From contig NZ_JAGFVL010000032.1 in the NCBI RefSeq assembly GCF_017599345.1, positions 186,001-250,000 of the forward strand: 64,000 nt of DNA, in the 5' to 3' direction. Below, piece after piece: positions 20,723 to 29,979 of this stretch. The position numbers and the translations under genes were made by a program. A model generated the notes under the pieces. The model was not told where the DNA came from and searched no databases. It saw only the letters and a list, made by a program, of their open reading frames with translations. Source of the DNA: Gracilibacillus suaedae. Its GTDB lineage: Bacteria; Bacillota; Bacilli; Bacillales; Amphibacillaceae. Position 1 is the stretch's first letter. Each line of letters starts with the position of its first letter.

Positions 20723-22372
20723 CTAGATTTTAAATCGACTTACTTTATCCTGTAATTCTTGTGCCATTTCTGCTAACACTTTAGTAGCGGCTGATACTTC
20801 TTGAATAGAGGCTGTTTGTTCCTCTGTCGCACTAGCAACTTCCTGGGAGTGATGAGCAGTTTTTTCAGTAATGGTTGAAACGTGATTCATTGATGTAACT
20901 AGTGTTTCGTTATTGTTTTTCATTTGATCAAGAGAAGTCGTCACTTCCTCCATTCTTTCCTGAACATCTGTGACAACCTTTGTAATATTTCCGAATGCAT
21001 CACTTGCTTCAGATACAAGGGAGGAACCTTGTTTAACTGCTTCATTTCCTGCTTCCATTGACTCTACTGCTTTACCAGTTGTTTGTTGCATCACCGCAAT
21101 TAAGTCATTAATTTGACGAGCGGATTGACCGGATTCTTCCGCTAATTTTCTCACCTCATCAGCTACAACCGCAAAACCTTTTCCGTGTTCGCCGGCACGT
21201 GCTGCTTCGATTGCTGCATTCAGTGCAAGTAAATTGGTTTGCTCAGCGATATCGGTTATCATATCGACGATTTTATTAATTTCCTGGGAATGATTATTTA
21301 ATCCTTCGATTACCTGGCCAGTGTCTTCGGTGTTTTGATTGATAATCGCCATTTGTTCGCTAACACGATTCACTGTATCCATCCCTTGCTCAGATTGTTC
21401 TGAAGCATGATTGGAAGATTCTGTTGCACGTGAAATGCGAGTTGTGATAGCTTCGATATCTTGTGAGATCTGTTCGACATTTCGATTAGATTGATCTACA
21501 TTATCAAGTTGTTGTTCAGATCCATCTGATACCTCTTGAATGGAATTGGCAATTTGCTCAGTAGCTGTTGACGTTTCATCTGCATTAGCACTTAATTGTT
21601 CTGCAGAAGCAGCGACACTTTGCGCTGTTTCTAATACATTAGCAATTAACTCTTTTAAATCTTGATTCATGCGGGCAAAACTATTATGTAATTGTCCAAC
21701 TTCATCTTTCCGTGTTGTTTCTACTATTGACCTGGTAAGATCACCGTTGGAGATAGCGTCAGCATGATCGGTAAGTGTATAAATTGGTTTTACGATCCGA
21801 TTTGTCGTGATAAAAGAAAAGCTTCCTGTGCCTAGTAGTAACACTATACCTGAGACAATCGTGAACAAGATGACCGAATCAATCTTTGTTTCTAGTTGTT
21901 GTTGTGCTTTTTGGTAGTTTTCCTCTACGATTAATTGTAATAAATGAATATCGTTTTGAATGCCACGAGTTCGAATCGACTGTTTTTTAGCCTCTGCAGC
22001 ATCTTTTTCATCTAAAGCTACAGTGATCTCATCATTTAAAGTTGCTAATTTTTCTTCAACCTTGTGTATTTGATCTTCCGCTCTTTTGGTATTTGCTAAT
22101 TCCTTTAAAATATCCGAACTTTTCTGTAAGCTTATTTGAACAGACTCTGCATCTGCATCTGTTTTGTTTAGAGAAAAGCTGCTTAAGCCTTGCTCAACGG
22201 AGATTATCGCACTATTTAGTTTTTCGACATCGACAAGTTGCTCGACATTGTCATTATTGGAAGAGTGAATTTGTGTCATTTGAAATGCGATAAATCCGAT
22301 AATAATACAGGCGATAGTCAAAGGTAATAGAGAGTTTAATCTTAATTTTTGTTTTAAATTCATATGTTTCAC
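20723..22372 (-). CDS. Methyl-accepting chemotaxis protein
   Basis: A 549-residue transmembrane chemoreceptor. TM1 (about 15-32) and TM2 (about 167-190) bracket a helical periplasm-side domain of about 130 residues, then a HAMP domain (about 191-245) and a long coiled-coil signalling domain with the conserved hairpin tip [20 protein letters not shown] near 378-397. The start could be GTG 22372, five bases after AAGGAG, or ATG 22363. It follows the BMP lipoprotein gene by nine bases, so the two are cotranscribed. The small sensor domain and this pairing suggest it reads a ligand through the lipoprotein (inference). Confidence 0.9.
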   Translation of the reverse strand: MKHMNLKQKLRLNSLLPLTIACIIIGFIAFQMTQIHSSNNDNVEQLVDVEKLNSAIISVEQGLSSFSLNKTDADAESVQISLQKSSDILKELANTKRAEDQIHKVEEKLATLNDEITVALDEKDAAEAKKQSIRTRGIQNDIHLLQLIVEENYQKAQQQLETKIDSVILFTIVSGIVLLLGTGSFSFITTNRIVKPIYTLTDHADAISNGDLTRSIVETTRKDEVGQLHNSFARMNQDLKELIANVLETAQSVAASAEQLSANADETSTATEQIANSIQEVSDGSEQQLDNVDQSNRNVEQISQDIEAITTRISRATESSNHASEQSEQGMDTVNRVSEQMAIINQNTEDTGQVIEGLNNHSQEINKIVDMITDIAEQTNLLALNAAIEAARAGEHGKGFAVVADEVRKLAEESGQSARQINDLIAVMQQTTGKAVESMEAGNEAVKQGSSLVSEASDAFGNITKVVTDVQERMEEVTTSLDQMKNNNETLVTSMNHVSTITEKTAHHSQEVASATEEQTASIQEVSAATKVLAEMAQELQDKVSRFKI

Positions 22373-22381
22373 CCTTTCTCC

Positions 22382-23359
22382 TTATTCGTTCACCGTAATC
22401 TCATTAGACTTGATATCATCTGTCAGCTCATTCAGCTGATTCTCTTCTTCTGATGTGAGAGAAAGAACACGAATAGGAGCTAATCCAACCCCGTCATCAT
22501 TTAAACCTAATTCTAATTGTTCACTTGTTAGTTCACCATTTTCCACTAGTTCGGTAGCTAAGGTGTACATCGCTACATCGATATTTTTCATCATAGATGT
22601 TACAACGGTATCTTCACCTAAATAATATTGATCAGAATCGACTCCAAATGAATAAATGCCTTTTTCTTGTGCTTGTTTGATTACGCCAACACCTGTGAAG
22701 CCAGCAGATGGATAAATATAATCTGCTCCTTCTTCGATTAGTTCGGCAGCAATTTCTTCACCAAGTTGATCATCTCCAAAGTCTCCAGCAAATTGGTCTA
22801 ACACCGTTGCATCAGGATTTGTCGCAGCAACACCTTGTTTATAGCCGTTCAAAAATTTGCGGATGAGTGGAGTATCTTCACCACCAACAAATCCGACGAT
22901 ATCGGATTCAGTCTTCATACCGGCAATAGCACCGATCAGAAAACTTCCTTCATGTTCCTTAAAAGTTACACTTGTCACATTTGGCAAATCTATCACACTA
23001 TCAACAATAACGAACTGTTGATCTGGATATTCTTCTGCAGCTTTCTTTAAATCTTCTTCAATCATATATCCGAGACCGATAATTAAGTCATTGCCTTCCT
23101 CAATTAATTGGTTTAAGCCAGTTTGATAGTCTCCGACATCTGCCAATTCACGATAATCAAAAAGTATACCTAATTCATCACGTGCATGTTCTAATCCGTA
23201 AAAAGCAGAGTCACTAAATGACTGGTCACCTAGTCCGACGTCCGACAACATAACACCTATTTTTACTTTGTCATCTATTGTAGATGAGTCAGTTTCCTCA
23301 GAGCACCCTGCCATCACGATAATAAGTGACAAAAATAAAACTAAAGTCCATTTTCTCAT
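22382..23359 (-). CDS. BMP family (nucleoside-type) substrate-binding lipoprotein
   Basis: A 325-residue lipoprotein. The signal peptide ends with the lipobox MAGC (Cys19), followed by an acidic linker and a periplasmic-binding fold of the Bmp/PnrA/Med type: KIGVMLSDVGLGDQSFSDSA, GYMIEEDLKKAAEEYPDQQF, and IAGMKTESDIVGFVGGEDTP. BMP proteins usually bind nucleosides for an ABC importer, but no permease or ATPase is next to it. It is instead followed after nine bases by a chemoreceptor. The ATG follows GGGAGG at good spacing. A cre-like site lies about 135 bases upstream. Confidence 0.85.
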   Translation of the reverse strand: MRKWTLVLFLSLIIVMAGCSEETDSSTIDDKVKIGVMLSDVGLGDQSFSDSAFYGLEHARDELGILFDYRELADVGDYQTGLNQLIEEGNDLIIGLGYMIEEDLKKAAEEYPDQQFVIVDSVIDLPNVTSVTFKEHEGSFLIGAIAGMKTESDIVGFVGGEDTPLIRKFLNGYKQGVAATNPDATVLDQFAGDFGDDQLGEEIAAELIEEGADYIYPSAGFTGVGVIKQAQEKGIYSFGVDSDQYYLGEDTVVTSMMKNIDVAMYTLATELVENGELTSEQLELGLNDDGVGLAPIRVLSLTSEEENQLNELTDDIKSNEITVNE

Positions 23360-23493
23360 TTGTTAACCTCCGGGATGTTAGAATTATATAGCTTGTTTCA
23401 AAAAGGTATTTATACCTAAAACAACTATTCTAAAGTAACATACTTTTTGCTCATGATTCTATTGTTTTGAATAAAATGTAATAGAAAATTTAC

Positions 23494-23508
23494 ATGTAAA
23501 CGCTTATT
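23494..23508. promoter_or_regulatory. Cre-like CcpA site upstream of the BMP/chemoreceptor operon
   Basis: ATGTAAACGCTTATT matches the cre consensus WTGNAANCGNWNNCW except for the C near its 3' end, so the match is imperfect. It lies between the maf terminator and the BMP gene. Confidence 0.35.
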
Positions 23509-23518
23509 TGCATAAAAA

Positions 23519-23540
23519 AGGAAAGTGACATCACTTTCCT
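23519..23540 (-). terminator. Intrinsic terminator after maf
   Basis: GGAAAGTGA and TCACTTTCC form a stem with a two-base loop; on the minus strand it is followed by TTTTTTATG. Confidence 0.8.
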
Positions 23541-23558
23541 GAGAAGCTTATCTATATC

Positions 23559-24125
23559 TTATCTGGGAAAAATCTCGAACTTTCTTAAATCTCGTACAAC
23601 ACGAGAAATAGGTAGACCGACAACATTATAATAGTCACCAAAAATTCCTTTTACCAACATCGCACCAACACTTTGGATTCCGTAGCCACCAGCTTTATCG
23701 TATGGTTCATCTGTTTCAATATAAGATATGATCTCTTCTTCTGTTAATGGCCAAAATTCCACTTTAGTGTTTTCAACAAATACAACTTCTTGCTCCGCAG
23801 AACGCAGCATCACGCCAGTATATACTTCATGTGTTTTACCGCTCATCGCTTCGATCATTTTGTAGGCTGCTTGCTTATCTGCCGGTTTTTCAAAAATTTT
23901 TTGTTGAAAGGAAACAACCGTATCTGAAGATAGAATAACTTCGTCTTTGTCTTGAATCAGGACTTCTCTTCCTTTTAACATAGCAAGCTGTTTAACCTTT
24001 TCTGCTGGATCGGTTTCGGTAATTTGTGATTCATCAACATTAGGCTTCCGTATGGTAAAAGGGATATGTACTTGCTGTAATAATTCCTGTCTTCTAGGTG
24101 AGGAAGAAGCTAAGATTAGTTTCAT
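23559..24125 (-). CDS. maf: Maf family nucleoside triphosphate pyrophosphatase (dTTP/UTP type)
   Basis: A 188-residue enzyme that hydrolyses non-canonical or excess nucleoside triphosphates to monophosphates. Motifs run in the family order: ILASSSPRRQELL at the N terminus, ILSSDTVVSF with the catalytic Asp, EKPADKQAAYKMIEAMSGKTHEVYTG as the conserved centre, and DKAGGYGIQSVGAMLVKGIFGDYYNVVGLP. It is usually found near mreB or radC in Bacillus; here it stands alone. The ATG is at the N-terminal MKLILASS. Confidence 0.93.
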   Translation of the reverse strand: MKLILASSSPRRQELLQQVHIPFTIRKPNVDESQITETDPAEKVKQLAMLKGREVLIQDKDEVILSSDTVVSFQQKIFEKPADKQAAYKMIEAMSGKTHEVYTGVMLRSAEQEVVFVENTKVEFWPLTEEEIISYIETDEPYDKAGGYGIQSVGAMLVKGIFGDYYNVVGLPISRVVRDLRKFEIFPR

Positions 24126-24159
24126 GAATATACTCCTTTTTGGTTAATGATTTGTTCTT

Positions 24160-24236
24160 AGCACGGTGCTAAACGGCTGTAAGCGCCACTTCAAGTGATG
24201 GATAACAGACGCTAACACTCTGATCATAGTCTCACT
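24160..24236. repeat. Structured intergenic element of unknown role
   Basis: A GC-richer patch between maf and the next gene. It contains AGCAC-G-GTGCT (24160-24170), CACTT-C-AAGTG (24187-24197) and an AGCG/CGCT pairing that encloses the second hairpin. Its end, CTGATCATAGTCTCAC, nearly recurs at 38174-38189. It may be a dispersed intergenic repeat. Confidence 0.35.
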
Positions 24237-24325
24237 TTATCATAATTCCTTAAAAACTGAATCGCAACTTTACATCGATATGTTACAATATTTGTTAAAA
24301 GAGTTTTGGTAGGGGAGGGAAAAGA

Positions 24326-25252
24326 GTGGAGAAAGAGCGATCCATCAAAGGTTTTCGGTTATTTATTCTGATAGCACTAATCATAAGCTTGGTTATAAAT
24401 GTCATGGTGATTTCCAAAATAAAAAATATGAATGAAGATATTCGTTTTCTGACCGATAATCAATCAATGCTAAGTAATAATGTGAACAGTCAATCTGGTG
24501 TTATTCGGCAAGAATTAGAGCATTTTATCGAGGAGCAGAGCTGGATCAGTCCAATCACAATGGAAACAAATGAGAAACAATTAGCAAATGGTAGTACGGA
24601 TGTAACTTTTTCCTGGCAGCTCAAAGAATTTTATCAAGATGCAAAAGTAATGTTTCATTATAAATATGGTGAGGCAAATGAGTTCACGGAGATACCAGCA
24701 AATGAAGAGGAAACGGGAATGTTTCAGGTACAGATTCCGGTTGAGATGGAACAAAAACCAGAATGGAAGGTGAGCATAAGTGAATCAAGTGTCAGTTCTC
24801 ACTCATCTAGTCAGGTAGAGGTTAGCGGACAAACAACCGAATCTGTAAAGAAAGAACCGAAAAATCAAATAAGCTATTTTGTATCTGTTTCTCATGAAGG
24901 ACTCATCAAACAAAGTGAACAACAATCGGAACATGTAGATTACATAGGAACGAATAATTATGGTTCATTGCTTACTGAAGTACATTTTAATGAAGATCAA
25001 GTGAGACTACATGTTTACTATCACGATGTAGCCAACCAGGGAAATGTCGTTGAAGAAGTAAATCTATTAAAATATCAAAATGATACACTGATGGAAGAAG
25101 AACAATTGACACTTCAAGACGAAGGGATGAGAGATAGACCATTTGATCTTGAACCATTTGAACAATATGACAATATGCGGTTAGTGATTGAAGTTGAGTA
25201 CACGGATGGTACAGTATTTGACAAACAAGTTTATCCAAATGAGGTGGAATAG
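24326..25252 (+). CDS. Membrane-anchored extracytoplasmic protein of unknown function
   Basis: A 308-residue protein with one N-terminal membrane helix (about 11-29, LFILIALIISLVINVMVIS), a short coiled-coil-like segment, and a large outside region of predicted beta-rich character with a Ser-rich stretch near 160-170. I recognise no domain. GTG 24326 follows AGGGGAGGG. It abuts the MazG-like gene: its TAG is directly followed by the next ATG, so the two are cotranscribed. Confidence 0.7.
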   Translation: MEKERSIKGFRLFILIALIISLVINVMVISKIKNMNEDIRFLTDNQSMLSNNVNSQSGVIRQELEHFIEEQSWISPITMETNEKQLANGSTDVTFSWQLKEFYQDAKVMFHYKYGEANEFTEIPANEEETGMFQVQIPVEMEQKPEWKVSISESSVSSHSSSQVEVSGQTTESVKKEPKNQISYFVSVSHEGLIKQSEQQSEHVDYIGTNNYGSLLTEVHFNEDQVRLHVYYHDVANQGNVVEEVNLLKYQNDTLMEEEQLTLQDEGMRDRPFDLEPFEQYDNMRLVIEVEYTDGTVFDKQVYPNEVE

Positions 25253-25633
25253 ATGAAAGAATTACAGAGATATATGAAAAGATATCATGAGGTAATGAAT
25301 TGGGAAATTAGTGGTGGCGATTATCAAACAGCAAAATCATCTTTATTACATAATTATATGCTTTTCTCTACAGAGGTAGCGGAAGTAGCGGAAGAATTAA
25401 GAAAGGCATTTAATCAAACGAATAAATGGATCAATCAAGGAAAAGGTGAAGCAGAAGCCTTCGAAATAGCGAAAGCAAACATAAAAGAAGACATCGGCAA
25501 AGAATTGGCGGATTGTCTAGCGTATATGATGAAGTTTGCTAATTATTTTGACATCGATATGGAGGAGGCTTTTTATAGGAAGATGGAAGAAGTGAAACAA
25601 CGGCAAAATAAAGATGTTGGTATTTCAAGGTGA
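25253..25633 (+). CDS. MazG-like nucleotide pyrophosphohydrolase family protein
   Basis: A 126-residue all-alpha NTP pyrophosphatase-like protein. The metal-binding pattern EVAEVAEEL (39-47) followed by KEDIGKELADCLAYMMKFAN (about 77-96) matches the ExxE...ExxD motif of MazG/MazG-like enzymes that cleave NTPs to NMP and pyrophosphate. Its start codon directly follows the stop of the membrane protein gene, with GAGGTGG as ribosome site. The exact nucleotide substrate is unknown. Confidence 0.75.
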   Translation: MKELQRYMKRYHEVMNWEISGGDYQTAKSSLLHNYMLFSTEVAEVAEELRKAFNQTNKWINQGKGEAEAFEIAKANIKEDIGKELADCLAYMMKFANYFDIDMEEAFYRKMEEVKQRQNKDVGISR

Positions 25634-25647
25634 ATAAGGTGGTAATC

Positions 25648-25702
25648 AAGCTAACTCATATACTTTGATTTTATAAAGTAAGTGTATGTTGTTAGCTTTT
25701 TA
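25648..25702 (+). terminator. Terminator after MazG-like gene
   Basis: AAGCTAAC (25648-25655) pairs with GTTAGCTT (25691-25698), with further inner pairing and a T run at the end. It separates the MazG-like pair from the long operon starting at 25787. Confidence 0.7.
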
Positions 25703-25786
25703 AAAAAAGCAAGAAAGCATTCTGGATCAGAAATAAGAAACTTATATCTATTTTTTTTCGTCTATAAAGATAAGAGGGGGAGGAAG

Positions 25787-28171
25787 ATGAAGAGACTAAT
25801 TAATATCATTGGATTATTTGTGCTCATTATTATGTGTTTAACCTATAGCGATACATCTACAGCATACGCCGATGAACAGGACAGATTGGAAATAAAAGTT
25901 GAGGCAGGGATAGATGGAAAAGCGAAAGAGGGTAAAGGATATCCAGTTACATTAACGATTACGAACAATAAGGAAGATTTTAACGGGGATTTGGTTATCA
26001 CACTTCCGGTTGTTAACAAAGTACTACCTGTAGACATTGCATCCGGGACAACTAAAACTATTTCGTTCTCTATACAGGGTATGCAAGAAATGATGCATTA
26101 TCAACCAAATGCTAACCAAAATGAACAGCTATTCCACTTATATGAAGGGGATTGGAAAGACGGGAATGAAGTAACTCTTGATTCTAATTTGGACTTAAAT
26201 CCTACATACATACAACCGGATAAGTTAGTAATTGGTGTACTTTCTGATCGCCCTGACAGCTTGAATTATTTAAAGTTAACTTCTTTTTTTGGTAGTGATC
26301 CAGAGGTTATAAATTTAGACGAAAGTTTGATAACTGATGACTCGTTAGGATTGGATATATTGGATTTACTTGTTGTCAATGATTATTCAATTGCACAATT
26401 GCCCAAAGAAAAGCAAGAGTCGATTAAAGAATGGGTGCAAAATGATGGAACACTTATTACAGGCAGTAAGCCAGGGCTCAAACAACAGTTTGGATCACTT
26501 GCAGATATATTGCCATTAACCATTACAGGTCAAGAAGAGGTTGAACAGATACTAGGATTTGAGGCTATATCTCAAGAACCAATTGAAGCGGATAGTATAG
26601 AGCTATTTACGGGAGAAGTCGATGAGGAAGCTGCTGTCTTGTATCAAGAGGGGGATATCCCGTTAGTCATGGAAAAGAGGATTGGAAAGGGAACGGTTAC
26701 ACAAGTTGCTTTCGATTTAGGACTTTCTCAACTAGCTGATTGGCAAGGGCATGATCCATTATGGCAGTCTATTGGAACTGATAACGGTAATGTCGATGCT
26801 TATATGAATAATATAGGTATGCGCACTGTTGATCGCTTAAGGGAAATCTCTAGAACTTTTCCAACCTTAGCCAACCTTAATTTTTCGACACTGGCTATTT
26901 TATTTACAGTATATCTGTTAGCGATAATTCCAGTCCTTTATTTTGTATTAAAACGAATGGATAAGCGGGAATGGGCATGGATTATTATTCCTGTTTTTGC
27001 CATTGTGTCAAGCGTTGGATTATATACTATCGGGGCAAAAGACCGTGGTGGTGCTATCAAAACGAATGTAATGTCTGTGATTTCTTTAGATAAACAGGGA
27101 ATGGGTAGCAGTGAGGGAGTTATATCAATGCTATCGAAAGGATCTGGCTCTTACACGTTATCCATGGATCCTACATTTCATCCAATACCATCTGAGGATA
27201 TATATGGTCCGCAGAAAACGTATGCTGATCTACCTTTTCTCGAAACAGAAGAAAATAAGGAAAACGTACACTTTCAGCAAGTTGAGTTTTGGTCACCTCG
27301 AAGTGTAGCATTTAATCAGCCTATAAAAGAATATGGTCAAATCTCATCTAGTTTTTCGTTTGCGAATGATACTATTTCTGGTCAACTTACCAGTAATTTT
27401 GAATTTGATTTGCATGATGTTTATTTAATTAGTGGTCAGAACTATCAGGAAATTGGCAAATTAGCTGCTGGTGAGACAAAAGAAGTAAATTTTAATGTGG
27501 AAAATCAAGACTATTTCCAACAGCCAACAGAACAAGTCACATATAACTTATTTGGTCATCCTGGTCAAACAGGGCAACAAAGTGACGAACAAATAAAGTC
27601 TGAACTTCTATCTGTTGCAATTCGCAATGAAATCGATCGTAATGTGAATACTCCTATGTTAATCGGCTTTGCAGATGACTCACTTGTTCCGGTAACAATC
27701 AATGGAGATGAAACGAATCAAAACAATCATCACCTGATCATGCAACCAACTGCGATTGATTTTTCAGATGATGAAACGAGTGCTTTATCCATGGATTTGC
27801 AAGTACCAACCGTTTCCATTGAACAAGGACAAATCTATCATAATGGTATCGAACAGGGAGAGCCGTTCATTGAAGTAAGTACTGGCTCTTACTTATTAGC
27901 GTATGAGCTTCCGACAGTATTACGTGAGCGTTCTTTTCAAATGGATGAATTAGCTATCCGTTTGCCAAACAATCGTAATGGACTAACATTCTCCTTATAT
28001 AACGAACAAAGTGATTCCTATGACAGTATCGATCAAAATTACGCTACTTATAATCAAAGTACTGCGGAAGATTATTTAAATCAAAGTCAAATACTCATTC
28101 AAGTAAGTGCGGCTTCAGATGGTCCAATTGATGTACCAACTGTAACGTTGGAAGGAGTGATAAACCCATGA
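25787..28171 (+). CDS. Membrane amidotransferase-like protein, first gene of the MoxR/VWA/ABC operon
   Basis: A 794-residue envelope protein. It has a signal peptide (1-29), an outside beta-rich domain, and a Rossmann-like region (about 145-330: KLVIGVLSDRPDSLNYLK ... LLVVNDYSIAQLP ... WVQNDGTLITGS) resembling catalytically inert class I amidotransferase folds. Two membrane helices follow (about 370-392 and 399-420), then a large C-terminal beta-rich domain. No catalytic Cys-His-Glu triad is visible. ATG 25787 follows GGGGGAGG; an upstream extension lacks a ribosome site. Its stop overlaps the ABC ATPase start (ATGA). Function unknown; it may form the scaffold or outside part of an ABC-2 transporter. 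Confidence 0.75.
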   Translation: MKRLINIIGLFVLIIMCLTYSDTSTAYADEQDRLEIKVEAGIDGKAKEGKGYPVTLTITNNKEDFNGDLVITLPVVNKVLPVDIASGTTKTISFSIQGMQEMMHYQPNANQNEQLFHLYEGDWKDGNEVTLDSNLDLNPTYIQPDKLVIGVLSDRPDSLNYLKLTSFFGSDPEVINLDESLITDDSLGLDILDLLVVNDYSIAQLPKEKQESIKEWVQNDGTLITGSKPGLKQQFGSLADILPLTITGQEEVEQILGFEAISQEPIEADSIELFTGEVDEEAAVLYQEGDIPLVMEKRIGKGTVTQVAFDLGLSQLADWQGHDPLWQSIGTDNGNVDAYMNNIGMRTVDRLREISRTFPTLANLNFSTLAILFTVYLLAIIPVLYFVLKRMDKREWAWIIIPVFAIVSSVGLYTIGAKDRGGAIKTNVMSVISLDKQGMGSSEGVISMLSKGSGSYTLSMDPTFHPIPSEDIYGPQKTYADLPFLETEENKENVHFQQVEFWSPRSVAFNQPIKEYGQISSSFSFANDTISGQLTSNFEFDLHDVYLISGQNYQEIGKLAAGETKEVNFNVENQDYFQQPTEQVTYNLFGHPGQTGQQSDEQIKSELLSVAIRNEIDRNVNTPMLIGFADDSLVPVTINGDETNQNNHHLIMQPTAIDFSDDETSALSMDLQVPTVSIEQGQIYHNGIEQGEPFIEVSTGSYLLAYELPTVLRERSFQMDELAIRLPNNRNGLTFSLYNEQSDSYDSIDQNYATYNQSTAEDYLNQSQILIQVSAASDGPIDVPTVTLEGVINP

Positions 28172-29100
28172 TTGAAATCCAAAATTTAACGAAACGATAT
28201 GGTTCATTTACAGCACTTGATAACCTTAATCTGAGCATAGATAAAGGTACGGTATTTGGGTTTGTCGGTCCGAACGGTGCTGGTAAGTCAACAACTTTCT
28301 CTATTTTAGCTACTCTGCTAAGACCGAGTGAAGGAACAGCATATATCAATGGCTATGATGTTACCAAAGACCCGAAACAAGTTCGTAAATCGATTGGGTA
28401 TGTGCCTGACTTCTTTGGAGTTTATGATCAATTTAAAGTACATGAATATTTAGATTTTTATGGTTCCAGCTACGGTATTCCAAGTGCTGAAAGAAAAGCG
28501 ATCATTCCACAATTATTAGAACTAGTAAATCTAGAAGAAAAAATAGATGCCTATGTTGACTTGTTATCAAGGGGAATGAAGCAGCGCTTATGCTTAGCAA
28601 GGGCATTAATTCATGACCCAGATATTTTAATACTGGATGAACCAGCTTCTGGTCTCGATCCGCGTGCTAGAGTTGAAATGAGAGGGATATTAAGAGAACT
28701 GAAAAAAATGGATAAAACAATCATCATTTCATCACATATTCTCCCGGAATTATCAGAATTATGTGATGAATTAGGAGTTATTGAACACGGTCAATTAATT
28801 GCCCATGGTAATGTAAATCAAATTGAAAATCAATTGCAAGCACAAAAAGTGTTGCATGTTACAGTGAAAGGAAATGTAGAACAAGCAATATCTTTTTTTG
28901 AAAATGATACAAATGTACTTGAGGTTGAGCACGATGAAGAAGATAATCAACTGTTGCAGTTATCTTATCAAGGAACAGAAGATGAGCAAGTGATCTTGTT
29001 GCAACAAGCGATTGAACATGGGTTACCGATCTTAACTCTTTCACAAAAACAAACCAATTTAGAAGATATCTTTATGGAAATAACTAAGGGAGGTGAGTAA
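28168..29100 (+). CDS. ABC-2 type transporter ATPase
   Basis: A 310-residue ATPase. Walker A GPNGAGKST is at 34-42, the signature LSRGMKQRL at 133-141, Walker B ILILDEP at 153-159 and the switch His in IISSHILPELSEL. The C-terminal 90 residues form the extra domain common to DrrA/CcmA/GldA-type exporters. Its ATG overlaps the stop of the preceding gene and its stop abuts the permease ATG at 29101, so it works with that permease. Confidence 0.93.
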   Translation: MIEIQNLTKRYGSFTALDNLNLSIDKGTVFGFVGPNGAGKSTTFSILATLLRPSEGTAYINGYDVTKDPKQVRKSIGYVPDFFGVYDQFKVHEYLDFYGSSYGIPSAERKAIIPQLLELVNLEEKIDAYVDLLSRGMKQRLCLARALIHDPDILILDEPASGLDPRARVEMRGILRELKKMDKTIIISSHILPELSELCDELGVIEHGQLIAHGNVNQIENQLQAQKVLHVTVKGNVEQAISFFENDTNVLEVEHDEEDNQLLQLSYQGTEDEQVILLQQAIEHGLPILTLSQKQTNLEDIFMEITKGGE

Positions 29101-29976
29101 ATGAGTCGATTACAATCCGTGTTAATTAACCCAGTCTTAAACAAAGAAATAAAATTAAGGTTTCGTTCGTTTAAAAATTTCCTAGGTATCTTGCTATTTC
29201 TAGCTATTTGTGGAGCGGTGTGTTTAGCTTTCATTTATATCGAAACTCAGTTTTCGCACGATGGCTTTACTGCTTCAGATAGTAGAAATTTGTTCATTCT
29301 GCTTTCGATGGGACAGCTTGGATTAATTGTCTTTATTACTCCCGGTCTGACAGCAGGTGCTATTAGTGGAGAAAGGGAAAAGCAGACGCTTAATATTATG
29401 TTAACGACACAACAATCATCGACATCAATTATCTTAAGTAAGCTGTTTTCCTCGATATTATTTTTAATTCTCATGCTAGTGGCATCTTTACCATTGTACA
29501 GTATCGTTTTTCTTTATGGTGGTGTATCCCCCAAAACGGTATTTGTCATGTTTGGTTTCTTATTGTTAACGATGCTGACTATTGGAAGCATCGGTATTAT
29601 GTTTTCGACGATATTGAAAAGAACCATTATCTCTACGATTACCACTTATGGGGTTATGCTTTTTCTACTGGTAGGTACGTTGATTATTTTTTTTATTGTG
29701 CTGCGCTTAATTTTAGGGTTTCAAGGAACAACTGGCCCTGGACAAAACAATATACTTCCATATTTTGTGTTAATACTGAATCCGGCTGTTTCGATGTTTT
29801 CGTCGTTACAATCGAATATGTTTGTGTATGAATTTCAACAATTAGGGATTAATTGGCCATTATGGTTCGGTTACACAATTGCTTATATGGTGATTACATT
29901 GCTTTCTTTACTAATTGCAATTAAAAAACTAAGACCTAATATGAAAGCCAAGTCAAAAAACACGAAGAAGGGATAA
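29101..29976 (+). CDS. ABC-2 type permease
   Basis: A 291-residue integral membrane protein with about six helices and the ABC-2 pattern: N-terminal LINPVLNKEIKLRFRSFKNF, TM1 LGILLFLAICGAVCLAFIY, then LTAGAISGEREKQTLNIML, a family hallmark after TM2. It is the partner of the ATPase that ends immediately before it. Four bases separate it from the next gene. What is moved is not evident from sequence. Confidence 0.88.
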   Translation: MSRLQSVLINPVLNKEIKLRFRSFKNFLGILLFLAICGAVCLAFIYIETQFSHDGFTASDSRNLFILLSMGQLGLIVFITPGLTAGAISGEREKQTLNIMLTTQQSSTSIILSKLFSSILFLILMLVASLPLYSIVFLYGGVSPKTVFVMFGFLLLTMLTIGSIGIMFSTILKRTIISTITTYGVMLFLLVGTLIIFFIVLRLILGFQGTTGPGQNNILPYFVLILNPAVSMFSSLQSNMFVYEFQQLGINWPLWFGYTIAYMVITLLSLLIAIKKLRPNMKAKSKNTKKG

Positions 29977-29979
29977 TAT

